The notes under the pieces: model-generated
Told to the model about the DNA's origin: nothing
Databases searched by the model: none
The model's input: only the letters and a program-made list of their open reading frames with translations
Made by a program: the position numbers and the translations under genes
Shown here: positions 25,010-36,267 of the stretch, in pieces
How positions within the stretch are numbered: the stretch's first letter is position 1
Layout of the letters: the number at the start of each line of letters is the position of its first letter
NCBI GenBank assembly: GCA_003868215.1
Contig: QWDQ01000009.1
Location: 248,001 to 312,000 of the forward strand
Reading direction: 5' to 3'
DNA: 64,000 nucleotides
From: Pseudophaeomoniella oleicola
Taxonomy: Eukaryota; Ascomycota; Eurotiomycetes; Phaeomoniellales; Phaeomoniellaceae

Positions 25010-27909
25010 TCAACCCCAGACTAATTTCTTTACCTGGTGGCCAAGTTGTTCGAGGTAGCCAGTATTCTTCTTTGCATCGTCTGCACTCATTATCGCCATC
25101 TTTTCCACCGCGACCCCTTCTGCTTCGCCACTTATATTCTTGATCGCTCGTTGGATCTCATCAACAACTTGTTCAACCTGCGTCAAGAGCGAGCTGTTGG
25201 GCGTGTTCGGCACGGGAGTTCGTGGATCAATCTTGGCGGCCATGAAGCGTGATTGGTCATTAACTTTTCCGAGCTTTGAAAATACTGTACTCTCCGACGT
25301 TTTATCCGTTGCCTGTTCCTCTTTCACAGGATCGACAGCGTTCTGCAATGATCGGGTATTGACACGCACCATACTCCCCTTTCCAGGGACGTAGTTGACG
25401 ACTAGGCCGACGTTTCGAGCCTCGTCCAGTTGTCGTTCTGTCAGTGTCGCAGTAATATACGTGCCATAGCGTATATTGGTTATAGAATCTAGATCGATCC
25501 GCTCAAATGAGCTAACTTTCTCGGTGTTCCAGTCGAATGTGCAGTTGTAAATTGCACGGTCTGTGAGCAGGAGGACCGACTCTTGTAATGACAGGGATCG
25601 CAATGTATTGGGGAGACTCGGGCTCAAGACCGTCCAACCTTGTATCAGGTCTTCTTGCTCATCTGTAATGACTATTTTCGTGCAATCCTCGATAGCCTTC
25701 TGGCGTATCTTCTCAATTGACACCCCCGGGTCAGTGCTCATCAAATCGGCTTCAAAGTCCTCAAAGGCCTGTGTATTCACGTAGCCCAACAAATAGTCAA
25801 TGACAGTCTGTGACAGATAGTCGTTGACAATGTTGTTGTAATAGCGAGATAAAGTCAGAGAGAAGTCGTTCAAAGCTCCACGGTAATTTCTTTTTCTCGT
25901 CCTTGTAAAATCCCCCTTGAGAGCTGCAGTACCAGCATATTGACGAGATATGGCGTCCCCATTGTCTGCCCACAACGTATTGAACCATTGTGTGCTTGGG
26001 TCCAGCTGAAAATCTATGTCAAATCCCTGCTCGCGTAGATCCTGTTCCAGCATATATTGAGCAAGAGCACTTTCAACAACATTTGTTCTGTCCAGGCAAT
26101 CCATACAGTTTGATCTAACAATGCCTTCCTGTTTCTGAACCACGGTCTTGTCCTTGATGACAGTTTCTCCGTGGGATTTGAGAGTGCCTGCTAGTATCGT
26201 AACAAGTTTCTGGACGTTCTCGAACTTCATGCCCCTACACTCGGAGTGGAAGTCGAACCATTCAAAGGCTGTTTTGTTCTGTTGTTCTTCATTGTATTGC
26301 ATGTTATACGTTTCGAATTCCCGGCCAATACCAGCTTCCGAACCGTGCTTATCAACTAACAACGCAATTTGAACGGGGCCATATTTCCGTCGGAGATCCT
26401 CGAAATGGGCTTGAAATGCTAGCTGATTGGCTTCTTGAGATCGATGCATGATCGGCGTTGGTTTGAACGAGTACGGCGACTGGCTGAAGTATAAGGGGAT
26501 GGATCCACGAACCTGAACAAAAGATCGAATCGGGAATCCCGTGTCCCAAGAAGGCGAAGACAGGATCTGCTCGGTCTCAACTGTATTCGCAGTGTTTCCC
26601 TCGTCATCTATGCCGCGTCGAAGATAACGTAGTCCAGGTCTCTTGACTGACCGACGAGATATTACGGTCAATAGGAATGATTGTGAGGCTTTTTCATCCT
26701 GCACATTGCTACCGTTTGATCTCCGGTCAGCTTCAAGGACCTTTTCAAGACTCTGGACAGCTTCTGTTTGACCGGCGTCGCCTTTTGCTCGCTGCGCGAT
26801 GAAGGCTCGCTGGCCGACGAAGCCCTGCATTATAGGTAGAAAGAATGATTGAAGCCCGGCATCCATAAATGACTGCCCAAGGTGGCGATTCCATAGATAC
26901 TGGTAATGTTCAGCGACCTGTCAGAAAATGAGCTTAGGCTTCTTACCAAAGGGTCGACGTCGTCTCGAATCGGTGGCTTCGACCATAACGAGTTATTAGC
27001 TCCCAGCCTGCGGGTAATATTGACATCGTAGGAGAAGTAGAAACACTTGGAGCTCAAAAGCGTCTTAGTTGCCCTCAGGATTTTTGGTGTCAGTGTGAGC
27101 GTAGTCACCGGAGCCTGATGTGCGCTGTCTTGGTTAGACGATTCGACTCCTGTATTAGGTTGTGACTGTGCCGCTGGCACGGCTACATTCAGATGCGCTT
27201 CTGGCTCCTCTAGTCGTTCTTGTTCCTCAGTAGACATCCCAAGCTGACGCTTTCTCTCTTGACTCCAGCCAGACCTTGAGAACCACTGGGCAGCAAACCG
27301 ACCATACTGTCCTTTCCGTCCAATCACGTCCTCTACGACACTCGATTTAGTCCTCGTGTGACCCGGCCTTTGAGCCTCAGTGACGGAGTCAGTTGCACTA
27401 TCGCCTTCGTCCAAGCTCTCATAGTTCACAGACTCAGTATCTGAGATATCGCCGTCCGATTCAGACTGCTTCTCGGTTTGCGCGCTGGAACGTACTTGGG
27501 CGAGTACCCTTTCAGCGTCCGATTTTGAAGAAAGCGGCAGGATTGTCACATCTTTGATGACATAGATTGGCTTGCCGAGGATCTGTGCAACCTGTTCTCG
27601 TCGAGTGATAGAAATCAGGTAAGAATATGAGGCTATACTTAGAAGACCTGGGTCATGTCAGTGCTGCGACTACTGCTTGAACGCTTACGTCGGCCATGGC
27701 TGACCTCTTTACGTACCGACGATGCCATGCGACTCAACGTATGGTGTATTCTTATATTGATCTGGGCTTGTGCTCTTCCATGGGGTCAGTCTGGCCGTTT
27801 TCCACTCGAGGCGCAGAGCTTGCGGCTGTTCGACCGGACTACCATGGCTCTGCAATATGAGGCCATCGGCAATTGCAAAAATGACCAGCTTTCGCACTAG
27901 TCCCGGCAT
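25010..27909 (-). CDS. Sac-domain phosphoinositide phosphatase, Sac2/INPP5F type
   Basis: Predicted phosphoinositide phosphatase acting on endosomal or plasma-membrane lipids. Three exons, 27717-27909, 26947-27647 and 25010-26899, give about 927 residues. The N-terminus starts MPGLVRKLVIFAIADGLIL; joining exons 1 and 2 yields VGLLSIASYSYLISITRRE, a Sac-domain hallmark. The catalytic CX5R motif is NCMDCLDRTNVVES, near residue 563, with WFDFHSECRGM upstream. After the Sac domain comes an hSac2 (INPP5F-type) homology domain with EDLIQGWTVLSPS, ESVLLLTDRAIYNC and IRYGTYI, which separates it from Sac1 and Fig4. An acidic, probably disordered insertion lies in the N-terminal third. Intron 2 is only 47 bases (26900-26946); a tempting AG inside it would make a 29-base intron and is rejected because DPLYLWNRHL fits the family better. 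Confidence 0.9.
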
Positions 27910-28387
27910 CTCAACATGGACCAAGGAAATCTATATCATTGCTTCTCGATTAAAAATCTGGCCGTACAAGGCCATGCATGGTTCACTGTTAACGTACTTG
28001 GAGATCAACTGGAATGGAAAAGTGATTCTGACATCATGCCTTTAATTAATTACGTTTGTTTATTCTCTCCGCTCGGGAACCTCCGTAAGTCTATGCTATA
28101 AGGCATTGCACCATAGAGCGGTAATATCAACTTGACAAGTATGGTGGAGAGTGAATACCTAGGATATTAATAACAATCACTATGAACGCCATCTCGCTTC
28201 CGGAAGGCCTTTTGTATCGAGATATCTATACAGTACTTGGAAGAAACTTCAAACTGCCTGGACCTCCCATGCGATCCGCTCTCAGATATAATATTTTACG
28301 GCCTGTCAAAAAGATGAGCGCTTCCAAAAAGTAGCACAATAACGACACATACTGCGTTGTCTAGAACCAATCCAAAGAATGATGGCT
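27910..28387. promoter_or_regulatory. Intergenic region upstream of the Sac2-type gene
   Basis: About 480 bases between two minus-strand genes, expected to hold the promoter of the Sac-domain gene and the terminator of the transporter gene. No coding feature is recognisable. Confidence 0.4.
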
Positions 28388-30261
28388 CTACACCGTCGCC
28401 CATTCGACAACTTCTAGAGCACACATAACAAGAATGAGTGTCGAAGGAAGAATCCATACAACATAGCTCTGGAAGAGGATCTTCGACATAACACCCATGA
28501 AGACGTTGTTGACTTGGCAAATTTGCGCGAGTTGTAACGCACTTGGTGCACCTGTGAGCAGGAAGCACACAATGACAAAGATCTTGTCGTCGACTATGCT
28601 GACAGGAACATATTTGGCTACCAATGCCAGCAGAGGAGCCATAAACAATGTAGGGAAAAGCATCCTACTGATCAGGGATGCGATCAATAGATTACGCTCT
28701 TCTTTCTTGTCAATACCTTCATCGGCATCGGCAGGGAGTGTATTTTTGGCCAAGTTCGCACCGAGGACAACCAGGATGAGTGGCACAGCAACACCACCGC
28801 TTTGACCAACTGCACGCGTAACAGAATTGCGGATGAAAGTACCATCGTCGAAGAAGAGGTGTTGCAGCCGTGGAACCGATGCTATAACGATGGCAACCAG
28901 CATGGCCCATAGAGGTGGGTTCATAAATTCGTAAACTCCATGCAGGAAGCGTGCTATAGCCCTCCAGATTGTCGATAACACCTTTTGTACTGAAGGGTGT
29001 AGAGATTCGAATGCTGTTTTGGCCTTCGCGGAGATGCTCTCCGTGGCCTGCAGTTGAGCCGAGTGGATCGAGCATCTGAAATCAAAGATGTGACCCTTGA
29101 AGCCGTCCGGCCGGGAATGGATCTTTTGTAGATTCACATCCGGAAAAGATGTGATGTGGGCATTGCCATTTTGATGTGGTAACACGTTGCCATTTGCTGG
29201 GGTCGGAAGCATATCTGGAGCAGGTTTTCGATTGCGAGTCCCCGAGGTGGAGCGAGACGATTTGGTTGACGCATACTTGCGATGGCCAGCAGGTGTTGAA
29301 CGCCCTGAAACGTGTTCATCCTCTTGAGTTCCAACCGTCGAGTCATCGTATATACCGCCTTCTCCATCGTATATTGCACTGACAAGTCGTCTGTCTTCAT
29401 CTGAGTCTTCCGGGTCATCGCGGTAGCGTGGCTGGGCATCTTCCACAAAGCGTTCATTGAAAGTTCCTCCTTCTTCTTCTGTGTATTTGTCTGCTGGTTT
29501 TAGCAGAACATTATATCCCCAACTCCACCTTAGCAGCTGGCCGAGTTGCTGGAATATGAGGAGATAAAGAATACCACGCGCTCCCACTTCGTCATCATTA
29601 TCATTCGGAATTTTGTCCCAGTGCAGACCCTTGAGAGTCTGTGATAAGGAGATAACGAGAGAGATGGGCAGAGAGTTAGAATTTCCAAACACCTGAGCAA
29701 GTCTGTCAGCGTGTCGTCACCTATGCACTATGGTAACGTCAACTTACACCCATAGCAACAACAAAATTTGTCTGCCTCTTCTTGAACCGGAACAGTTTTG
29801 AAATGATCCTCGCACAGAGATATGATATTAATGTCTGTACGATGAAGATGAACGGGATGATAGCCAGGTCAACCAGCTTCTCAGCAGTGAGTTGAGACGC
29901 CAACTTGGTAAAAACTGTATCTGTAAGCTTATCGCGTGCCATACTGCTAACAAGAACACTTACTAAGACATGGAGTGAACAGGGCCACGTTGAGATTTGC
30001 AACGAATTTCTGAGCCTCCGCGTCGAACATGCCTTGTCGGGCAATGATGTATCCTGGAAGTGAAACGCAAACAACTTCCAACACAGCTTCAAACACCAAC
30101 AACATCAAGTGACCGAAATTAGGATGCCCGGAGTGTCGAGGTGGTTTCGTGAGACCGTCCTTAAGAACACCCACCACTGCCTGTCCAACTTCTCTTTTGG
30201 TGATGCCTTGAAGGTCAATCCTGCGATTTGCCCATGATATGGGCCCTTCGATGAAACCCAT
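28388..30261 (-). CDS. Auxin-efflux-carrier-family membrane transporter (Ecm3-like)
   Basis: Polytopic transporter of the PIN/auxin efflux carrier (AEC) superfamily, related to yeast Ecm3 and Ynl095c, which are ER or vacuolar proteins of unclear substrate. Three exons, 29964-30261, 29748-29914 and 28388-29692, give 589 residues. The first half has hydrophobic helices with FEAVLEVVCVSLPGYIIAR and, across intron 1, ALFTPCLIFTKLASQL. Across intron 2 MGVFGNSNSLPISLVISL is restored, the conserved N-S-x-x-L-P block of the family. A charged cytosolic loop (roughly residues 210-340, including SDEDRRLVSAIYDGEGGIYDD) separates the two helix bundles. The C-terminal bundle has LSTIWRAIARFLHGVYEFMN, NPPLWAMLVAIVIA and LLTGAPSALQLAQICQVN. 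Intron 1 ends in two AG sites 6 bases apart, of which I use the second. The start at 30261 is an ATG in an upstream-open frame. Confidence 0.9.
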
Positions 30262-31189
30262 CGCACCGTAGCTCGTCGGAGTGATGGGAAAGCTATCGAT
30301 CTTTAGTATCCGACCGTCGTCTTGCCCGCAATGGTGAACGCCGAGGGAAGTGTACGTACGTGGATGGCGGCCCAGAGTGGCTTGAGACCAAGTTTAGATC
30401 ATGATCAACCTTTGTTGTGATCGGTTGAAAAAGGCTCTGAGAAATTGAGTACACGGTAGGAAGGCTCAATGCAGCGCAGCTGCTGTGGCTTGGTAGGTTC
30501 TAGGCAACTGCAGTTCTCCCAATACCAGAAGATGGTAGTGGATTCAGCGGTTATATTAAAGTGAAAAGATTCCAGGAAAAAGAAGAGATAGAAGGAATCA
30601 AGCAAGATAGTGAAACTGCTGATTGACCTGGTTGATACTGATGGGATGTCGCAAGCTGAGACGAAGTTTTATGTGATAGGTGATTATAGCGAACCTTAAT
30701 ACCCCATACAACCTGAACTTGGAACTTGGAGGTACGCGGGAGATCCGCGGCCGCTACGATTGGATTACGTCGTCTGGCCTGATCTGCGGTGTTCACCACT
30801 CGTTATCCGCCAACGAAAAGAAGTTTATCATCATGCAGGATATATTACTACGTTAGGTACTTGAGATGTACGTCAATATGAAGAATACTGTTCGATGATA
30901 CTTGTGAGATCCTCAACAATTAGAAGGTGACATATGACTTTCTCGGACATATCAACCTTTGGTGCAGGTAGGTCTTTGGCTCGCCTTGGTTAGCACACTC
31001 GGGTGAATTCCATGCTTCCCTGCGCAGCCATAACTTGATATAGTTCATACCCGACTGCCGCGTATATCTCGACCGAAGATGTCGTTCTCAAGAGAAGAAG
31101 CTGGGGTTCATTAAGGGACAGCATACTCAGGTAGTGTAAAATTGGTTCTAATGTCTACTAGGTATGGCATATTACTGTGTTATAGAGTG
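30262..31189. promoter_or_regulatory. Intergenic region upstream of the AEC transporter
   Basis: About 930 bases between the transporter start and the recognisable part of the MDR pseudogene. It should carry the transporter promoter. The missing N-terminal part of the MDR reductase may have decayed beyond recognition in the right-hand third. Confidence 0.4.
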
Positions 31190-31927
31190 AGGTTTCGGGA
31201 TAGTGGTGGAGGTAGGATTGAATGTCGATGATCTTAAAGTGGGAGATCGAATCATCGGCTTCGATTTCTGCAACAATAATGCGAAGCCGCACCATGTCTT
31301 CCTGACTGACCCTGTTCATGTGTATGAGAAAGTTCTGGGAAACGTTCTGCCAAGATAGCGTGACTCTCTCTGCTACTCTATTGACGGTATTCCAAACCTT
31401 TCAGGATAGATCTAAGTCTATTGCTTCCCTAGCCACGGCCTGCTGGGTATATATCTCCGCAGGTGAGCATCCGAGTCTCGGTCTGGGGTGCATCGAGTTC
31501 CATTGGACAACATACAGAGAATCGTGACTAGGCCTGGGTCTGTCGTGGCGATTCTATTACCTGTGATTACTCGACATCCTCCAACTATCAGACAAGGTTC
31601 GCCGCCAATATACTCGATGAAGGTAGGAACTGATGCAGTATGGAAATAGATACCGGTATCAAAGGAGTGAAAGTACATGCTTATGAGTATGATCGGATTC
31701 GCCTTTCAGCTTCTGAGCTCTCCACGTGCTAATCGTGTTCTCAGGATGTGTTTCACAGACTGCATGTGCAGCCAGATACCATACCAAAACTTCTCGCGGA
31801 CGGCGCCATACAGCCGAACTCCCAGCACAGCATCGAAGCTCCGACCTTGTTGAAAAGTGCGCAGAGAGCCCTGGGGAAGTTGAGAAGCAGAACTATTAGG
31901 GGGGAGAGGCTGCCCTGGAGAGACTAG
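31190..31927 (+). pseudogene. Decayed MDR-family zinc-type alcohol dehydrogenase-like oxidoreductase
   Basis: Three pieces of one medium-chain dehydrogenase/reductase lie in order on the plus strand but in three different frames. From 31197 comes GIVVEVGLNVDDLKVGDR followed by IIGF, the GroES-like domain around the family's G-D-R-V motif; an overlapping frame continues with DSVTLSATLLTVFQTF. From 31475 comes VSVWGASSSIGQHT, the NADPH-binding G-x-S-S-x-G turn typical of fungal enoyl-reductase-like members. From 31790 to the TAG at 31927 comes ADGAIQPN and a C-terminus resembling the family end (RALGKLRSRTIRGERLPW). The N-terminus is not recognisable, the stretches between pieces are shorter than the family requires, and in-frame stops occur after each of the first two pieces. 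I therefore call it a pseudogene, not a spliced gene. The former substrate cannot be inferred. Confidence 0.75.
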
Positions 31928-32414
31928 ACAGAGGAAGAATGTCCACAGTACGAGTAGATCACCAAGGGGCCGGGCTGACAAGATGCTTGACAGAGATTTC
32001 GATGTGCTTGACGGGGAACGGTGGATAATGCAAGCTCCAGTTTTTGTTTAAACCCCATATTGCGTGAAGTTGTCTGGTTGAGAACTGACATATCGAGCTT
32101 GTAGTGTCAGAGCGAAGCGTTTCTGTATTGATTCAATAAAGGAGCAATCATAAAATCCCCAAAAGGGAGACGCGCGTGGTATGGTTGGTGAAGGCTTTAT
32201 TGTGATCGTAGCCTACTATGTCGCGACCTAGACCTCAACGGCGCTCATGTACCGAAACAAAGATCACGAAAGGCGACACTTACCGATCAGCTCCGTACGT
32301 CCTGGAATTTTATCCAATTTCCCAAGAATCTATTTCCCTCTTGCTGATTACCCGCCATCTCGCTCAGTGCACATTAGCTGATCACAGCACCATTTTTGCA
32401 TATTCTTGCAAGCC
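31928..32414. promoter_or_regulatory. Intergenic region upstream of the basic hypothetical protein
   Basis: About 490 bases after the MDR pseudogene, expected to contain the promoter of the plus-strand gene at 32415. No coding feature recognised. Confidence 0.35.
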
Positions 32415-33652
32415 ATGCCTCGAGCAGGGGTTCACCATGACCAGCCCCCTCACAGGGTTGAAGAGATCAAAGCTGACATTGAGCGTATCGTCGCAAAGCA
32501 TGCGCGCAGAGAGACACCGACACCAGATCTCGTAGCCATCCTCGAGGATTCCTATAAAAAGGATCTCCTACTTGAACTCTTGGCTGCCCATGTCGACCTT
32601 ATCAAGTCGCGCTCCCCATACCTTGATGATTATCAAATCACCGTTTATGACAGAGCGCTCTTGAATATCACTCTTGATGGTCAAGACATCAGTCAAGTAA
32701 ATGCACTTGGCCTCTTTGCCGAGGAAATACTCGGTATAATCCGTGCTGAAAGCTTTGTGGTCGGGAGATCTGAGAAGGACGTTGAGCAAACAGCTAGTTC
32801 AGCTCGAGGCGCAGAGATGACAAGTCATGGAAATGACTATGCTAGTAGGTCCTATGATCTGTGCGAGATCTGACGTTGGCTAAGACTGTATTCGCAGCAG
32901 ATTTGCCTAACCCGGGCAGTTCCTGGTCTGTAGGCACGGCACATGACGGATCATTTCCAGCAACCAGTCCTGGACTCCCGCAGTATTCTGCATTCCAAGC
33001 CTACTGTCAGTCGGAGCTCTTTGGTGACTCTGCGGCCCAAAAGCTGTGCGCAACAATGGAGACCGCGAAAGCAGAATACCTGGCGGCTCGGGGTCTGTCA
33101 GCAAAGGAAAGGTGTGAACCTGCTATCTTCCTGCGAAACACTTGTGAGAATGCGATCATGTTCCTTGGAGCCACGCATGCTCCTCGTGAAGTGATGGACG
33201 AACTCCATGCAGTTTGCTCGATGGCGGCGACAGATGCGGTTATTCTCAATGAAGGCAGAAAGAGAAAATTCGAGCTGAATCGTCATGATCGTAGGGCAGG
33301 TGCACCAATGAGAGCCAAGCCAAATGCTCAGAACAGCCCTCGTGGTGAAGAACGACATGGAAAGCGGGAGTATGGCGGCAATCGCGACGTATCTGAACAA
33401 GAGAAGCAATTGGATCGCAGCAAAGGCAGAAAGCACAATGATCGTGGAAACCGCCAGGGCTCTGATCGTGTTAGAAAGGGGGGGAACAGGTCAAACATTG
33501 ATCGTCGCCGAGACCGAGACGCTGAGGAAGGCCTCCGTACTTCTATCAGAGATGAAAGACGTGCCTATCGAGATGCTCACCCTTACGATCGTCGTACGCA
33601 TCACTACTTCCGTGGCGTGGATTCGTATATTCCTGGACGAGGGGAAGAGTGA
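32415..33652 (+). CDS. Hypothetical protein with basic Arg/Asp-rich C-terminus
   Basis: I do not recognise this protein. Two exons, 32415-32844 and 32898-33652, joined through a 53-base intron (donor GTAGGT, acceptor GCAG) in matching phase, give 394 residues. The ATG at 32415 opens MPRAGVHHDQPPHRVEEI. Residues 1-145 look helical, with DLVAILEDSYKKDLLLELL and NALGLFAEEILGII. After the junction (NDYATDLPNPG) a second folded block, roughly residues 160-275, has spaced cysteines (QAYCQSELFG, KLCATM, RCEPAIFLRNTCENAIMF, HAVCSMA). The last 110 residues are highly charged (GKREYGGNRDVSEQEK, RRRDRDAEEGLRT, RRAYRDAHPYDRRTH) and probably disordered, as in RNA-binding or nuclear proteins, but that role is only a guess. 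Good splice sites and long open exons support a real gene. An overlapping plus-strand frame at 33324-33857 is taken as a shadow. Confidence 0.65.
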
Positions 33653-34391
33653 AGAGATATGCAGAACAATGATGGAGCAAGAACGCTTGCATGCGATGGC
33701 CATGGGATGGTGCTCTGGGATCGTGTTTTGCCAACATCACAGTAGATGTACAACAAAGAGCACTTCTGGGCGATGTGACTTGAAGGATAAGGATATCCAG
33801 GTCACAATCAATGGGAGCGGAGGTAACGAAACAATGGCATCATGGACCGGTATCTGAGGTGTCTAAGAGAAGGGACCTCAAATACAAATACCTCATGTAC
33901 GTCGACAGTGGAGGTTAGTAGACGAAAGGATCAGGTACTGTACAGTAATTAGCTTGACTACCTTACCTAGGAATTCGCTTACTGTACTACGAAGCCTTCC
34001 AAATTGCTTGTTCCCCAGAATCCCTGATTGACCCACATCAGATAGGACTAATTACCGTAGTATATACTCCGTAGTAGTAGACTATGGAGTGACCTGTGGG
34101 CTTCCCAATCAATTGATACTACGTACACCTAAGCTTCGGCTCTAAATATCAATGTGACCTCTATGAATGGCTGGTTCTCAACAGCAGCAACGAACTGCAC
34201 GTGGCTATTTCTTCGCCGTAGTTGAGGGGTTCTATATGTCATGGGGTTCTGCAGTTCAACTTTGCAAAACACTTAGTCACCTGTCGTGAACATCGTTTAC
34301 ACCGTCTCTTTCAAACACGCCCCTGACATCTTCTTCTTGAAGAAATGCGACGACACTGCCGTTGAGGACCACGTCAACGCGTTAGCTGGAA
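33653..34391. promoter_or_regulatory. Intergenic region upstream of the MFS permease
   Basis: About 740 bases between two plus-strand genes, likely containing the permease promoter. It carries the palindrome-like segments TACTCCGTAGTAGTAGAC near 34064, TACTACGTA near 34117 and TTACCTAGG near 33964. No gene is supported. Confidence 0.45.
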
Positions 34392-36155
34392 ATGGCTCCT
34401 TCATCAGAGTCAGGGTCCTCCAATGCTGAGTTCCTCTCAGAACATGATTCTCGCAAAGGATCTCTCGAACAGCTACGAGACCAACGACTTGATAATGACC
34501 ACCACTGGCATCGCGATGAGCTCTTGGGAAAGGATGTTGCCAAAGACACGGAAGACTTTGAGACCGCTATGATTTGTAATTGGACCAAAGAAGAAGAGCA
34601 AGCCATTGTCCGCAAATTCGACCGGCGACTTGTATTGTTCATGGCTTTCTTATACCTCCTTTCCTTCCTGGATCGATCTAGTGTGTCATGTCCGTGATTG
34701 CCCCCTCGTTAAAGAAGCTGACATGGCTTAGACATCGGCAATGCGCGTATTGCTGGACTGGAATCAGACCTCCACCTCTCGTCTAACCAATACGACTGGC
34801 TCCTAACAGCTTTTTACATCACCTATATCGTTTTTGAATGGATGACTCTCATGTACAAGATTGTACCACCGCATATCTATATCTCGGCATGTGTCTTTAC
34901 ATGGGGCCTTCTTGCTTCGCTTCAATCGCTAGCTTATTCTTTTACTTCGATGCTCATAATTAGAGCTTTTCTTGGAATCGCCGAAGCTGCTTTCGGGCCA
35001 GGTGTACCTTTCTATCTTTCTTTCTTCTACAAACGGAGAGAGCTTGCTTTCAGAGTCGGACTTTTCATCGCTGCGGCTCCTCTTGCCACCAGCTTTGCTA
35101 GTTCGCTCGCCTACGTTATCGTTCGATTAAGCCAACATGGGCCCCTCGCTCCGTGGCGAGCCCTATTCTTGGTGGAAGGTCAGTACGATCAATTGCATAC
35201 GTGAAGGATCTGGTGCTCAATGTGTATAGGATTCCCTAGCATTGTTGCTGCTGTCGTCGCCTACCGTTGGATCCCTGATTCTCCAGCTCAAGCAACCTAT
35301 TTGACCCCTCGTGAACGAAATATCGCGACCATCCGCCTAAAGTCCGACACCATTCATTCCGTTAAAGCACGTATGTCCTCATCATCAAGGGGGCTCTCCC
35401 CTCGTGAGATTCTGGCAACTGTCTTAGACCCGCCTTCCTACCTCACTGCCCTGATGTTCCTGAGTTGCAACGTTGCATTCTCTTCACTTCCCGTCTTCCT
35501 CCCTACCATCATTCACAGCATGGGCTTCACATCTCTTAGCTCTCAAATACTAAGCTCTCCGCCGTACCTTCTGGCCTTCTTCTCCATCCTCCTTATCTCC
35601 CGGCTCTCTGACCGTTTGAATACACGTTCCGGATTGCTGATTCCCGTCGCTATTCTCTCATCCATTTCATACCTCACAAACGCCATCGCCGGCCATTTTC
35701 ACAGCACCCTCGGTTCAACCCCGACGCTGCTCATCCGATACATCAGCGTATACGGCGCCGCGTCCGGGTTCTTCGCCTCCATCACTCTGATCATCACATG
35801 GACGCTGAACAATTCGCACACACATACTGGCCGAGGCACCGGCATGGTGATACTAAACATCGTGGGCCAGCTGGGACCACTAATCGGAACGAGGTTGTAT
35901 CCGGATGACGACGCGCCGTACTACGTTCCGGGCATGAGTATCTGTGCAGCATTCATGATCGGAGTGGCTGGCCTGGCGCTCGTGCTGAGATGGGTCTTGA
36001 AAAGGAGGAATAAAATCATAGGCGTTCCCAGTGGGAAGGAAGAGAACATTGAGCTGGAAATGCAAGAAGGGTTGATGGAAGGCGAGGAGGGAACGGCACA
36101 ACGGCGGATAGAAAATGCGGCTACCAGAGTCCAGGATCTCAAATATATTCTATGA
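34392..36155 (+). CDS. MFS transporter of the anion:cation symporter (Dal5/Tna1) family
   Basis: Plasma-membrane permease of the major facilitator superfamily, probably for an organic anion such as allantoate, nicotinate or pantothenate; the substrate is not deducible. Three exons, 34392-34680, 34732-35178 and 35230-36155, with introns of about 51 bases, give 553 residues. A hydrophilic acidic N-terminus (about 75 residues) precedes helix 1 (RRLVLFMAFLYLLSFLDRS). Splicing restores DRSNIGNARIAGLESDLHLS, a hallmark of the ACS family, and at intron 2 LVEGFPSIVAAVVAYRWIPD, also typical. Further marks are QYDWLLTAFYITYIVFEW and RAFLGIAEAAFGPGVPFYL; about twelve membrane helices can be counted. The C-terminal tail is charged. 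The gene is convergent with RPC37, with only 112 bases between stop codons, so their 3' untranslated regions probably overlap. Confidence 0.92.
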
Positions 36156-36267
36156 ATTTCTGTAGCTGTCGTTCAATACGTGGCATACTCATGAGAAGCG
36201 TTCATCTGAGATATGCAGCAGAAAAAGCGCGCCGTGTCCGTGATCGCAAGATAGCACCTCGAGCTTG

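Noticed and set aside
26918-26946. A 29-base intron in the Sac2-type gene
   Set aside because: Too short for normal splicing, and the 47-base alternative gives the family sequence DPLYLWNRHL.
31706-31981. Minus-strand frame with a signal-peptide-like N-terminus over the MDR pseudogene
   Set aside because: The plus strand of the same bases encodes a recognisable MDR C-terminus, so the minus frame is a shadow.
33324-33857. Plus-strand frame of 177 residues overlapping the basic hypothetical protein
   Set aside because: It overlaps exon 2 of a better supported two-exon gene and looks like a shadow of its Arg/Asp-rich coding sequence.
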